A DNA stretch of 64,000 bases from Mesorhizobium metallidurans STM 2683 (GCF_000350085.1 NZ_CAUM01000095.1:33886-97885), one strand, 5' to 3'. Counted from the stretch's first letter, positions 18,868 to 28,600 are shown. Numbers and translations are program-made. The notes: a model not told the origin generated them from the letters alone.

Positions 18868-19239
18868 ATGGTCGGAACAATTTCTGAAGCAGCGCCGATC
18901 GCCTGCACGCTCGATGCCGGCGATTTCAAGGAGCGTCTCGCCTGGATCGCCGATCTCAATCGCCGAGCCCTTCTCGGCGCGCGGCGCGATGATCTGCGGC
19001 TCGAACTCACCTATGCCCCGTACGCCCTCAAGGACGTGCATGAACTGATGTGCCGCGAGCAGCAATGCTGCGCGTTTCTCGATTTCGATCTTCGCGTCGA
19101 GGGCAACGCAGTCCGGCTCGTCGTGACGGCGCCGGAGGCGGCGCGCGAGGCCGCCGCACTCGTCTTCGAGCCCTTTCAGTCGAAAGACGCCGTCGCCTCG
19201 GCCGCGTCCTGCGGCTGCAATTCGGGCTGCGCCCAGTGA
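18868..19239 (+). CDS. Small Cys-rich protein of metal-resistance operons
   Basis: A 123-residue soluble protein. The start ATG at 18868 has GGAGTGAAGCC upstream. A helical middle carries HELMCREQQCCAFLDFDLR, with a C-x4-CC cluster, and the C-terminus is CGCNSGCAQ, a second thiol cluster. Such sequences occur, from memory, as uncharacterised genes beside MerR regulators and mercuric transporters. A metal-binding or metal-handing role is inferred. Translation overlaps the next frame (GTGA). Confidence 0.7.
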   Translation: MVGTISEAAPIACTLDAGDFKERLAWIADLNRRALLGARRDDLRLELTYAPYALKDVHELMCREQQCCAFLDFDLRVEGNAVRLVVTAPEAAREAAALVFEPFQSKDAVASAASCGCNSGCAQ

Positions 19240-19487
19240 ACCGGAAGAGCGCCCACGACGGCAAGGCCGTCGGCGCGACCGCGGCGGCTGTCTCGACGGC
19301 CGCCGCAGCTAGTGCCGTGTGCTTCCATTCGCCCTCCCGGCCGGCCGGCGCTTACCGGTTGGTCTCGGCCATCGCCTTGCTGGCGGTCATCGCGGCATGG
19401 CCGTGGGTCGCCTACCGATCCTGCAAATCCAAGGCGAGGCCGGCCAAGACCACGCTTCTCGTCATAGGAAGGCGAGGTGTAGCGTAG
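19236..19487 (+). pseudogene. Degraded MerT-like small membrane protein gene
   Basis: A GTG overlapping the previous stop opens a frame beginning with an alanine-rich helix ending SAVC. The expected continuation LPFALPA is present but in the +1 frame (from about 19320). The original frame resumes with AYRLVSAIALLAVIAAWPWV and a K/R-rich segment, KSKARPAKTTLLVIG. The second membrane helix is then cut short. This fits a two- or three-helix thiol-metal transporter gene with an internal deletion and a lost 3' end. Confidence 0.55.
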
Positions 19488-19515
19488 GCAATTCGCTCAC
19501 GTGTTCCGGACTGGC

Positions 19516-19938
19516 CTACGCGTGCCCGGCGAATAGCGCCTCGATCAGCGGACATTCCTGCCGTGTGCCCGCGGCGCATTGTGCGACTACGTCCCTCAGT
19601 ACACGCTCCATTCGCTTCAAATCGCCGATCTTCGCCCGCACGTCGTCGAGGTGGGCAGCGGCGACGGCGCTCGCCTCGGCACAGGGCTGGTCGCGTTCGT
19701 CGACAAGACGCAGCAGCTCACGGATCTCATTGAGCGAGAAGCCGAGCTCGCGCGACCGCAGCACGAAGCGAAGGCGCCGTTCGTGCGTCGTGTCATAGCT
19801 GCGGTAGCCCGCCGTCGTGCGCGGCGGGTCGGGCAGTAGCCCGACCTTCTCGTAGTAGCGAACCGTCTCCAGGTTGCTGCCCGTCCGCCGGGCAAGCTCG
19901 GCTCGCTGCAGACCCTTCACCCCAGCGTGATCGCGCAT
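19516..19938 (-). CDS. merR: Mercuric resistance regulator MerR
   Basis: A 140-residue MerR protein. DNA-binding helices ELARRTGSNLETVRYYEKVG and the wing GYRSYD precede the long dimerisation helix with the Hg(II)-binding cysteines C86, C121 and C129. The C-x34-C-x7-C pattern matches MerR rather than zinc, copper or lead homologues. An AAGGAG box lies 8 bases before the ATG at 19938. It is divergent from merT and should repress and activate that promoter from the dyad at 19957-19971. Confidence 0.93.
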   Translation of the reverse strand: MRDHAGVKGLQRAELARRTGSNLETVRYYEKVGLLPDPPRTTAGYRSYDTTHERRLRFVLRSRELGFSLNEIRELLRLVDERDQPCAEASAVAAAHLDDVRAKIGDLKRMERVLRDVVAQCAAGTRQECPLIEALFAGHA

Positions 19939-19950
19939 CGCAAAATCTCC

Positions 19951-19981
19951 TTGACCCTGTAGGAACTACAGACTGCATCCT
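19951..19981 (+). promoter_or_regulatory. mer operator/promoter for merT-merP-merF-merBA
   Basis: A TTGACC -35 box at 19951-19956 is followed by a 19-base spacer holding the perfect dyad CTGTAG-GAA-CTACAG (19957-19971). CATCCT (19976-19981) is a weak -10. The over-long spacer and central dyad are the standard architecture for MerR-activated promoters. Confidence 0.8.
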
Positions 19982-20022
19982 ACGACCCAATGAGGATTTC
20001 GGCAAGGAATGAGAGGTCGAAC

Positions 20023-20448
20023 ATGGCTGCATCGCGATCCGGAACCGCAGATACGGCACCCGTCACGACAGTTCTTGCATCGTCGGAGCGGAGCGGGGCT
20101 GGACGCCAGCGCCTGGTTGCTCTGGGCGGCATTCTCGGCGCTTTCGCCGCCTCCTCCTGCTGCATCATCCCGCTCGTCCTGTTCAGTCTCGGCATCGGCG
20201 GCGCCTGGATCGGCAACCTTACGGCGCTCGCGCCGTACAAGCCGCTCTTCGTCGCCGGAACCGCGGGCCTCCTCGGCTACGGCTTCTACCTCGTCTACTG
20301 GAAGCCGCGGCGCGCCTGCGCTGATGGCGCAGCTTGCGCGCGCCCCATTCCCAGCCGTCTCGTCCGGCTCGCGCTCTGGATCGCGACTGTGCTCGTGATC
20401 GCCGCCTTTGCCTTCGACTATGTCGCCCCGCTGCTGCTGCGCGCCTGA
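20023..20448 (+). CDS. merT: Mercuric ion transporter MerT
   Basis: A 141-residue inner-membrane Hg(II) importer. Three membrane helices are visible. The vicinal cysteines C46-C47 lie in the first helix (ASSCCIIPLVLFSLGIGGAW) and a second pair, C99 and C105, in the cytoplasmic loop, as in classical MerT. The start at 20023 has GAGAGG upstream; the frame is open to 19990. MerT takes Hg(II) from MerP and hands it to MerA. The N-terminal 30 residues are a longer tail than in Tn501 MerT. Confidence 0.95.
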   Translation: MAASRSGTADTAPVTTVLASSERSGAGRQRLVALGGILGAFAASSCCIIPLVLFSLGIGGAWIGNLTALAPYKPLFVAGTAGLLGYGFYLVYWKPRRACADGAACARPIPSRLVRLALWIATVLVIAAFAFDYVAPLLLRA

Positions 20449-20469
20449 CACCAAGAGGAGACCAGCCCC

Positions 20470-20763
20470 ATGAAGAAGAGCTTGAGCGTCTTTACCCTGA
20501 TCGCCTCGGTGATGACGGCATCGACCGCGTTCGCCGCCGAACGCACCGTTACGTTTGCCGTCGACAACATGACCTGCGCCTCGTGCCCCTACATCGTGAA
20601 GACCTCGATGACGGCGGTCCCGGGCGTCGCGAACGTGACCGTCTCCTTCGAGGCAAAGACAGCGACCGTGACCTTCGACGACGCAAAGACGAACGCCGAC
20701 ACCATCGCCGCCGCCAGCATGAACGCGGGCTATCCAGCCCATCTGAGGCAGCGGGGCAGCTAA
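20470..20763 (+). CDS. merP: Periplasmic mercury-binding protein MerP
   Basis: A 97-residue protein with a signal peptide (MKKSLSVF...AFAA, cleaved near residue 23) and one heavy-metal-associated domain with the MTCASC site (C36, C39). The rest shows the ferredoxin-like HMA pattern VPGVANVTVSFEAKTATVTF. It scavenges Hg(II) in the periplasm and passes it to MerT or MerF. An AAGAGGAG ribosome site lies 9 bases upstream. Confidence 0.96.
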   Translation: MKKSLSVFTLIASVMTASTAFAAERTVTFAVDNMTCASCPYIVKTSMTAVPGVANVTVSFEAKTATVTFDDAKTNADTIAAASMNAGYPAHLRQRGS

Positions 20764-20764
20764 G

Positions 20765-21013
20765 ATGAGTGACCGCACTGCAATCCGCGCAGGCATGGCC
20801 GGTGCCGTCCTGATCGCGATCTGCTGCGCCGCGCCGCTCCTTGCCGTCAGCCTGTCCTTTGCGGGCCTTGGCGCGTGGCTAGCCGGTAAGGGCCTTGCAG
20901 TGCTTCCGCTGATGGCTGCGAGCTTCGGCCTCATCGCTTGGATATTCCATCGTCGCCACGCAAAGGCCGCCCGCTGCGAGACGACGATTCACAAGGAAGG
21001 CGTGAAGCCATGA
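20765..21013 (+). CDS. merF: Mercury transport protein MerF
   Basis: An 82-residue two-helix membrane protein. The first helix carries the cysteine pair C20-C21 in LIAICCAAPLLAVSLSF, followed by the GLGAWLAGKGLAVLPL turn and second helix, as in MerF. It starts one base after the merP stop and its TGA overlaps the merBA start, so the operon is tightly coupled. Having both MerT and MerF gives two uptake routes. Confidence 0.92.
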   Translation: MSDRTAIRAGMAGAVLIAICCAAPLLAVSLSFAGLGAWLAGKGLAVLPLMAASFGLIAWIFHRRHAKAARCETTIHKEGVKP

Positions 21014-23274
21014 ACGATTGTTGTGCCTCCTCATCGTCACGAAACGAGACTGTCATCCCTACGCCCGAGACGCTGCCGAGCTATGCCGTGCGGCCGGGCG
21101 TAACTTTCCCGGACTGGTCAGCGGTCACATCGCACGCGGTGAAGGACGCCTTGCTGGCCATGGTCGGGTCCGGCCATGTGCTCAATCGCTGGAGCGGCTA
21201 CGATCCCGCTACGGATCGCGCGCGCGTTGCGCTGCTTCAGCTTTACGTCGAACACGGGCGAGCGCCGGCCATAGCCGCGATTGCAAACCGTGCAGGACTC
21301 GGTGAGTCGGCCGTCCCGCCGTTGCTCGACGAGCTCCGCCGGCGCGACCTGGTCGTTCTCGACGGCGAGCGGATCGTCGGCGCCTATCCGTTCACCGACC
21401 AGGACAGGGGCCATCAGGCCACGCTGGACGGGCGCGTTCTCAACGCCATGTGCGCGGTCGACGCGCTTGGCATTGGCGCCATGACCGATCGCGACATCTC
21501 GATCACCTCGCGCTGTCGCCATTGCGGCGCGCCGATCCGGATCACCACACGGGACCGAGGGCGGGTGTTGGCCGACATCGAGCCGCGGACGTCCGTCATG
21601 TGGCAAAGCGTTCGCTATGAAGACGCCTGCGCCGCGAACTCGCTGTGCGCGACGACCGCCTTTTTCTGCTCGGATGACCATCTCTCCGCCTGGCGCGGCG
21701 AGCGTTCCGCCAACGAGCCAGGTTTTCGGCTGTCGATCGATGAAGGGCTGGAGGCCGGCCGCGCTCTGTTCGGGCCGAGCCTCGCCGGGCTAGGTGTGAT
21801 ACCACGACCGTCTGCCGATCCGGAATCGAAGAGCCCGGCAGCCGCGAACCGTCCCTTCCACACAAACGGTCGCAATGGAGGCGCATACGATCTCGTCGTG
21901 ATCGGCGCCGGCTCGGCCGGCTTCTCCGCCTCGATCACAGCCGCCGATCAGGGCGCGCAGGTGGCGCTCATCGGCAGCGGCACCATCGGCGGCACCTGCG
22001 TCAATGTCGGCTGCGTGCCGTCAAAGACCCTGATCCGTGCGGCCGAGACACTTCACAACGCTCGCGTGGCGGCACGTTTTGCCGGCATTACTGCTGAAGC
22101 CGAACTGACAGACTGGCGCGGAACTGTTCGTCAGAAGGACACGCTCGTGTCTGGGCTGCGCCAGGCCAAATACGCGGACCTGCTCCCCGCGTACAATGGT
22201 ATCGCCTATCGCGACGGGCCAGCTCGCCTCCTCGATGGCGGCGTCGAAGTTGACGGCGCGCGTATTGCCGCTGGCAAGATCATCATCGCGACCGGCGCGC
22301 GGTCGGCAGTTCCTGCCATTCCTGGCATCGAGACCGTGCCGTATCTCACCAGCACGACGGCGCTCGACCTCGAGAAGCTGCCGCACTCGCTGCTCGTGAT
22401 CGGCGGCGGCTACATCGGCGCGGAACTCGCGCAGATGTTCGCTCGTGCTGGCGTCAAGGTGACCCTCGTCTGCCGGTCCCGTCTGCTCCCCGAGGCCGAG
22501 CCCGAGATCGGCGCGGCGCTTACGGGGTATTTCGAGGAGGAAGGGATCACCGTTATCTCCGGCATCGCTTACCGCGCGATCCGCCAAACCGATGGCGGTG
22601 CGTCACTGACGGTCACGCGCGACGGCCAGGATATTGCGATCGACGCGGATCAGGCGCTGATCACCACGGGGCGCACGCCCAACATCGAAGGCCTTGGGCT
22701 GGCCGAGCACGGGATCAACGTCTCGGCGAAGGGCGGCATCGTGGTCGACGACCGCATGCGCACGACCAAGGCTGGCGTCTATGCCGCCGGCGACGTCACC
22801 GGCCGCGACCAGTTCGTCTACATGGCCGCCCATGGCGCCAAGCTCGCGGCCAGGAATGCCCTCAACGGCGACAGCCTGCGCTACGACAACAGCGCGATGC
22901 CCGCCATCGTGTTCACCGATCCGCAGGTGGCGAGCGTCGGGCTGACCGAGGCCGCCGCGCGCGCGGCCGGGCATGCGGTTCGCGTCTCCACGATCGGTCT
23001 CGACCAGGTGCCGCGCGCGCTCGCCGCTCGTGACACCCGCGGGCTGATCAAGCTCGTGGCCGCCGCCGGCAATGGCCGCCTGCTCGGCGCCCACATCCTC
23101 GCGCCGGAAGGCGCCGACAGCATCCAGACAGCCGCTCTGACGATCCGCCAGGGCCTCACCATCGATAACCTCGCGGAGATGATCTTTCCGTACCTCACCA
23201 CCGTCGAGGGCCTGAAGCTCGCGGCGCTGTCGTTCGAGAAAGACGTGGCCAAGCTGTCATGTTGCGCCGGATAG
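21010..23274 (+). CDS. merBA: Fused organomercurial lyase-mercuric reductase MerBA
   Basis: A 754-residue bifunctional enzyme. Residues about 30-270 form an organomercurial lyase: C148 and D151 in MCAVD, and C213 in NSLC, match the catalytic C96, D99 and C159 of MerB. Residues about 292-754 are a flavin disulfide reductase: FAD motif VVIGAGSAGFS, redox pair GTCVNVGC (C330, C335), NADP motif VIGGGYIGAE and the C-terminal C751-C752 pair that receives Hg(II). The lyase frees Hg(II) from organomercurials and the reductase converts it to Hg(0). The reductase part has no HMA domain; the N-terminal CC (residues 4-5) may substitute. Confidence 0.95.
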   Translation: MNDCCASSSSRNETVIPTPETLPSYAVRPGVTFPDWSAVTSHAVKDALLAMVGSGHVLNRWSGYDPATDRARVALLQLYVEHGRAPAIAAIANRAGLGESAVPPLLDELRRRDLVVLDGERIVGAYPFTDQDRGHQATLDGRVLNAMCAVDALGIGAMTDRDISITSRCRHCGAPIRITTRDRGRVLADIEPRTSVMWQSVRYEDACAANSLCATTAFFCSDDHLSAWRGERSANEPGFRLSIDEGLEAGRALFGPSLAGLGVIPRPSADPESKSPAAANRPFHTNGRNGGAYDLVVIGAGSAGFSASITAADQGAQVALIGSGTIGGTCVNVGCVPSKTLIRAAETLHNARVAARFAGITAEAELTDWRGTVRQKDTLVSGLRQAKYADLLPAYNGIAYRDGPARLLDGGVEVDGARIAAGKIIIATGARSAVPAIPGIETVPYLTSTTALDLEKLPHSLLVIGGGYIGAELAQMFARAGVKVTLVCRSRLLPEAEPEIGAALTGYFEEEGITVISGIAYRAIRQTDGGASLTVTRDGQDIAIDADQALITTGRTPNIEGLGLAEHGINVSAKGGIVVDDRMRTTKAGVYAAGDVTGRDQFVYMAAHGAKLAARNALNGDSLRYDNSAMPAIVFTDPQVASVGLTEAAARAAGHAVRVSTIGLDQVPRALAARDTRGLIKLVAAAGNGRLLGAHILAPEGADSIQTAALTIRQGLTIDNLAEMIFPYLTTVEGLKLAALSFEKDVAKLSCCAG

Positions 23275-23685
23275 CGATCGCGGCCGAGTGTCCGTAGCTT
23301 GTTTGCAGCACCCCATAGTCGTCGTAGTGAGATAGCGTGCCGGATCACATTCGAGGCGGCGTTGGCGTTATGAGGGATACGCCCTCATAGCGCCAGCGGA
23401 AACGCAGTTATCAGTTTCATCCACGCTGGGGCGCCACTCCATCCGATTGAAATCGCTCACCTTCTAGACCTCGTCAGCGCGACCCATACCGGCTTGGCTT
23501 CCGGAATTCAGCCGGTTTTTCAGCCGGTTTTGGAATGCCGGCGGGCCTCGGCGCCAAAATCGCAGCATGGGTGGAGCGCTCTGTTCGGAATTGTGGATAT
23601 TTTAGTCTGGCGACAGCAGATTCGCTTGCGTGGCTGCCTGTCGGCCATGCTGTCTTGCGTTCCGCCAGTGCGGGTTCTCCGGCCT
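23275..23685. other. Non-coding right flank of the mercury island
   Basis: About 410 bases between merBA and an XRE-regulator remnant. Apart from the hairpin at 23364-23394 I see only a short direct repeat (CAGCCGGTTTT twice, near 23510-23535). Plus-strand open frames around 23494-23934 run antisense through the regulator remnant and look like shadows. Confidence 0.5.
23364..23394 (+). terminator. Hairpin downstream of the mer operon
   Basis: A 13-base stem with one mismatch (GGCGTTATGAGGG / CCCTCATAGCGCC) and a 5-base loop, 90 bases after the merBA stop. It could end the mer transcript or protect its 3' end. There is no run of T after it, so it is not a textbook intrinsic terminator. Confidence 0.4.
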
Positions 23686-24022
23686 TCACGCTGCCCTCGT
23701 CCGCGTCGAGGACTGCCAGCTCTTCCCGAATGCGGAGATCAAGCCTGCCACGCGTCCGCGTACCCGCGGGGGAAGATTCATCAATCCCTCGATCAGCCGC
23801 CGGCCATCTGCGCTGGCAATGAAATCGATGCGCTCGTCGACCGACAGAGGCTGAGGTTCGCTATTCTCGTCGTTCCCGGCAGGCCTTCGAAGCGGCGGCT
23901 GACAGGCACGCCCAGCGACCTGGCGATCTCGTAGAGCATCGATGCGCTCACGCGGTTCTTAGCGTTCTCGTATTTCTGGAACTGCTGAAAGCTGATGCCG
24001 ATGGATCGAGCAAGCTGCGCTC
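23686..24022 (-). pseudogene. Frameshifted, N-terminally truncated XRE-family regulator
   Basis: The minus strand encodes the second half of an XRE helix-turn-helix domain, [20 protein letters not shown] then [20 protein letters not shown], a pattern common in Rhizobiales regulators. After FEGLPG the frame breaks: shifting one base at about 23878 restores [18 protein letters not shown] and [20 protein letters not shown], ending at a TGA at 23686. The first helices and the start codon are missing beyond about 24022. One indel plus truncation make this a pseudogene. Confidence 0.75.
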
Positions 24023-24048
24023 CAGGGTCGGCACTGCCAAGCGGCAAA

Positions 24049-25119
24049 TCAGGCCGGGAGCCGCCACATTTGCACACGACCTGTACCACGCAATTCCGTT
24101 TCCGCGAGTGGGTCGCAAGTAAGATCTGGTCCAAGCAGTTTGTGGGTTGCATCCGAAATACGGATTTCATCGGGCTCCGCGGACGTTTGAATACGTGCGG
24201 CGAGATTAACGGTCTCGCCCCACAGGTCATAGGCGAACCGCTTTTTGCCTATGACGCCCGCGACGATTGGTCCTGAGTGAATTCCAATTCTGAGTCTTAG
24301 CGGTTGTCCTGCGAAGCGTTCGAGCTTAACCGCCTTCCGCAGTTCAAGTGCATAGTGCGCAAGGGCTTCTGCATGATCGGATCGCGCGGCGGGCAGGCCA
24401 GCGACCACCATCACACAATCGCCGATTGTCTTGATCTTTTCGCAGCCGTATCGTTCCGAGAGCAGATCCGCCGCCTTGAAGAAGTAATTTAAAATAGCGA
24501 GCGTCGTCTCGGCTCCGACGCTCCGCGCTCTTTCCGTAAAGCCGACGATGTCGGCAAAAAGCACACTCACCTCTGCGTGGTTGTCTGCAATTTGTTCGTC
24601 CGCTTTTAACCGCTCCGCGATCGACGCCGGAAGAATGTTGAGGAGTAGGCTTTCGGCGCGCTGGTATTCACGCGACAATCCCGCTTGGCTCTGCCTCAAC
24701 GCCTCGTTCGTCGATTGCAATTTCTCGTTGAGTTGACGCTCCCTCTCTTGCAGGAGCGTCATTTCATAAGCCTTCTGTTGAAGCCGCTGCCTATTGTCGC
24801 GTTCGGCAGTGGCGTCAAGAAAGAGCAGCCACACGCAGGCATTGTCAGCAAAAAGATGAAGGTCCGCGACACGCCCGCTGGGCAGTTCGACCATGGCCAT
24901 ATGATATGGAAGTTCCGGGCAAGGCAGCAAACCTTCCATGAATTCAAGCTGCTCGGCAACAGGCTTACCAATGCGAAGTGATGAGAGTCCGTAATGTTTA
25001 ACACTGCCGCCCTTCGCAGCTATGCAAAGCTGGGCGTCAATTTTCAAATATGCGACAGAGTGCTCGTTGTAGAAGAAATTGTAAATCCAGCTTCTGACTT
25101 CTCTTGGCAATCCATGCAT
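24049..25119 (-). CDS. Class III adenylate cyclase with N-terminal PAS-like and coiled-coil regions
   Basis: A 356-residue soluble protein. Residues about 15-110 look like a PAS/sensor fold, about 112-165 form a coiled coil ([20 protein letters not shown]), and 178-345 are the cyclase homology domain. Catalytic features are intact: metal Asp in [12 protein letters not shown], adenine-binding Lys and second metal Asp in KIKTIGD, the Asp of YDLWG and the N/R pair in VNLAARI. That set predicts cAMP synthesis. It is the last gene of the GTPase-OmpA operon, starting 3 bases after the GTPase stop, so the cyclase may be the output of that module. Confidence 0.9.
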   Translation of the reverse strand: MHGLPREVRSWIYNFFYNEHSVAYLKIDAQLCIAAKGGSVKHYGLSSLRIGKPVAEQLEFMEGLLPCPELPYHMAMVELPSGRVADLHLFADNACVWLLFLDATAERDNRQRLQQKAYEMTLLQERERQLNEKLQSTNEALRQSQAGLSREYQRAESLLLNILPASIAERLKADEQIADNHAEVSVLFADIVGFTERARSVGAETTLAILNYFFKAADLLSERYGCEKIKTIGDCVMVVAGLPAARSDHAEALAHYALELRKAVKLERFAGQPLRLRIGIHSGPIVAGVIGKKRFAYDLWGETVNLAARIQTSAEPDEIRISDATHKLLGPDLTCDPLAETELRGTGRVQMWRLPA

Positions 25120-25122
25120 GGT

Positions 25123-25617
25123 CTATTTGGTGACCATCGAAGCAAGCTGACGAAATGCATCGTCAACATGTTCACCCGAAAGCGCGCTTGTTAGATAGAT
25201 TTGCCATCCAAGTTGCCTCAGTTCGTTAATCTCACTATCCGATATTGCCCAACGATCGGCCAGATCGGATTTGTTGAACAGCAATACAAACGGCATGGCG
25301 CCGAATTCGGCCTCGGCCCGCTCGCGCAGCGTGAGCGCCACGGCAAGAGTAGCGGCGCGGGTCCCATCGACGACAAGCACGAGCCCGGTCGCACCTCGCA
25401 CATAGCTGACGCGGAATGAGCCGATATCGTCTTCGCCGGCCAAATCCCACAAAATCAGATCCACGGTTTTGTCCGGGAGTGCGACACTCTTCTTGTCGAT
25501 TTTCACTCCCACCGTGGTCAAGTAGGTTTCTGAAAAGATGCTTTGCACAAACCTGCGAACCAGACTCGTCTTTCCGACAGCGAACCCGCCCAACATGCAG
25601 ATCTTTTTTTGCAACAT
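25123..25617 (-). CDS. Ras/Rab-like small GTPase
   Basis: A 164-residue single-domain GTPase of the Ras superfamily. G1 is GGFAVGKTS (residues 10-18), a switch-I Thr lies in YLTTVGVKI, G3 is WDLAGE (57-62), G4 is NKSD (115-118), and G5 is TSAL (about 143-146). The glutamine that drives hydrolysis in Ras (Q61) is Glu here, so it may need a partner. No lipidation cysteine or other domain is present. It sits between the OmpA-repeat protein (13 bases upstream) and the adenylate cyclase. Bacterial Rab-like GTPases are known; this partner set is not familiar to me. Confidence 0.9.
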   Translation of the reverse strand: MLQKKICMLGGFAVGKTSLVRRFVQSIFSETYLTTVGVKIDKKSVALPDKTVDLILWDLAGEDDIGSFRVSYVRGATGLVLVVDGTRAATLAVALTLRERAEAEFGAMPFVLLFNKSDLADRWAISDSEINELRQLGWQIYLTSALSGEHVDDAFRQLASMVTK

Positions 25618-25630
25618 CCCGGACTCCGCA

Positions 25631-28600
25631 CTAGTCTAGGTTTACCGTAACCGAAACCCGGCGATTGGCGGAGTTCCCAGTTCGACTATTTTCAGGCACC
25701 GCCGGCTCAAAGGTGCCCGCGCCCCGAACCAGCAGCAATTCCGGAGCGACGCCGCGCTTGTTGAGAAGCGCACGAACTGTCTCGGCGCGGGCGGCGCTGA
25801 TCGACGCGTTGGCCGTCTCACGGCCCGTGGCGTCCGAATGGCCGGTCAACATGAACCGAGCTGTCACGCCTGACTTGCGGGCATTTTGGGCGAATTCCTT
25901 TAATTGATCCGCCAATCTGTCGAGAACCGGCGTCTGTTCTGGTCCCGGCACAACCTTGCCGGAATAGAAGAGAATATCGGTCGCCTGGATGGCCTCTCTC
26001 AAATTATTGAGTTCCGCAAGGCTCAGCTCACGCAGCTGTGAGACATCCAGAACCACTCCGTCCGCGGACAGCTGCTGAGCGGCGGCCCGCGCCCGGTTGA
26101 TCCAGGCAGCAGGAGCCTCACCCACGACAACGATGCGATCCTGGACGATCGAAAGCTGAACCGATTTCGGCGGGGTCAGCGACGCCGTCAGCCGCTTCAC
26201 CACGAACTTCGGATCAAGGCTCTGATAGAATTGCCACTGCGAATGAACGCGGGCGGGATCAACCTTCGTTCCGGACAGCAGAGCCTGCGGGTCGGCGGCA
26301 AGCGGGTCTCTCAGGCCGGAAATGTAGAAATGTCCGCCCCTCGCCGTTTGTTGGGCGACGATGATTCCCGGTTGGGCCTCAAGTCGCGACACATAATGCT
26401 GCCAGCGCTCCGCCGCGCGTGCTTCGGGGCTCACATCACGGACCTTGGAGATGTCGAATTCCGGTCCGCCTGCCGAAAGCTGTCGGGCGGCGGCCCGCGC
26501 CCGATCTATCCAGGTGTCGGGAGCCTCACCCTCGGCAACGATGCGATCCTCGACGATCGAAAGCCGAACCGATTTCGGCGGGGTCAGCGACGCCGTCAGC
26601 CGCTTCAGCACGAACTCCGGCTCAAGGCTCTGATAGAATTGCCACTGCGAATGAACGCGGGCGGGATCAACCTTCGTTCCGGACAGCAGAGCCTGCGGGT
26701 CGGCGGCAAGCGGGTCTCTCAGGCCGGCAATATAGAATTGGCCATCGCGCATTTTTTGTTCGGCAACGATGATGCCCGGCTGGCTCCCCAGTCGCGACAC
26801 ATAGGCCTGCCAGCGCTCCGCCGCGCGTGCTTCGGGGCTCACATCACGAACCTTGGAGATGTCGAATGCCGGTCCGCCTGCCGAAAGCTGTTGGGCGGCG
26901 GCCCGCGCCCGATCTATCCAGGTGTCGGGAGCCTCACCCTCGGCAACGATGCGATCATTGACGATCGAAAGCCGTACTGAATCCGGCGGAATCAGCGACG
27001 CCGTTAGCCGCTTCAGCACGAACTCCGGCTCAAGGCTCTGATAGAATTTCCACTGTGAATGAACGCGGGCGGGATCGACCTGCGTTCCGGACAGCAGCGA
27101 CTGCGGGTCGGCGGCAAGCGGGTCTCTCAGGCCGGCAATATAGAATTGGCCATCGCGCATTTTTTGTTCGGCAACGATGATGCCCGGCTGGCTCCCCAGT
27201 CGCGACACATAGGCCTGCCAGCGCTCCGCCGCGCGTGCTTCGGGGCTCACATCACGAACCTTGGAGATGTCGAATGCCGGTCCGCCTGCCGAAAGCTGTC
27301 GGGCGGCGGCCCGCGCCCGATCTATCCAGGTGTCGGGAGCCTCACCCTCGGCAACGATGCGATCATTGACGATCGAAAGCCGTACCGAATCCGGCGGAGC
27401 CAGCGACGCTGTCAGCCGCTTCAGCACGAACTCCGGCTCAAGGCTCTGATAGAATTGCCACTGTGAATGAACGCGGGCGGGATCGACCTGCGTTCCGGAC
27501 AACAGCGACTGCGGGTCGGCGGCAAGCGGGTCTCTCAGGCCGGCAATATAGAATTGGCCGTCGCGCATTTTTTGTTCGGCAACGATGATGCCCGGCTGGC
27601 TCCCCAGTCGCGACACATAGGCCTGCCAGCGCTGCCCGGATTGCCAGGAAAGAAAGAACCAACCGCCTGCCGGAATCAAAACCAGCAGGACTGCAGCCAC
27701 CACCAGCCACGGAAATCCCTGGTCTGATTCCTCCTGCTTCAGTTCAACGCAGGTCTGCAACTGCGTCTCTACGCCGACCAACTGCGAACTGTCGCCGTCA
27801 AACTGCTCTAAAGCCTGTGAGCATTCATCATGGATGCGAAGCAATACATCGCGAATTACTTCATGTAATTCCTCTGGCGGATTTCCCCGGATCACCGCAA
27901 CCAAGGTCGCAAACGGTCCAACTTCCGACCAGAGACGAAGCTCCCCGAAACGGATAGTGTCCAGGCCGCTCTGTTCTTTTTCGTTAAATGAGTCCTTAAC
28001 AAAATCTTGAATTGCGCTAAGCATCGAAGAAATTAGTTGAGGGTCTTCGCTCGTTGCGTTTTCGGCAGTTACATGCGTAATCAAAAGCCCGGAATTGCGG
28101 TTGATGAGAAAGACATGCTCTACTCGATAGACAAGAGAATGCTTAAGAACAACTTCTGAGAAGCTCGTACCTGTTCTCCAAGCTTCAAATCTCCACTTAA
28201 GTCCATGCCAGGTAAATATATGTCTTAAAGATTCATTCAGCGACTGAAAGGTCTGGTCGATCTTTTCGCCGATCGACTTGCGAATAGCCGGCAGAAACAC
28301 CGGGTATAATATATCCGTCAGCGTGCGCGGGTTCTTCTGGATGGACCGTTGCACAGCCCTTTCGACAGCTGGCGCAAGGGCCTCGCCGAGTTGCGCGTGA
28401 GACGCACGTGCGGCTGCACTGGGGAGAACGCCGCCCACCGCAGCCGCAAGCTGCTCAGGTTCGTCGAGCAGGTGCGTAACTCGTGAAAGCTGCGAAATTT
28501 CGCGGCCGACCAGCAACTGGCGCAGCGTTTCCATGCGAGGATCGGCGGTTGGAACTCCGTCGAAACGCGCGCGATAGTCCGGATCGACATTCCGGGCAAT

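Noticed and set aside
26030..27628. CRISPR array or mobile repeat
   Set aside because: Repeats are 408 bases, head to tail without spacers, and keep a reading frame; they encode protein repeats.
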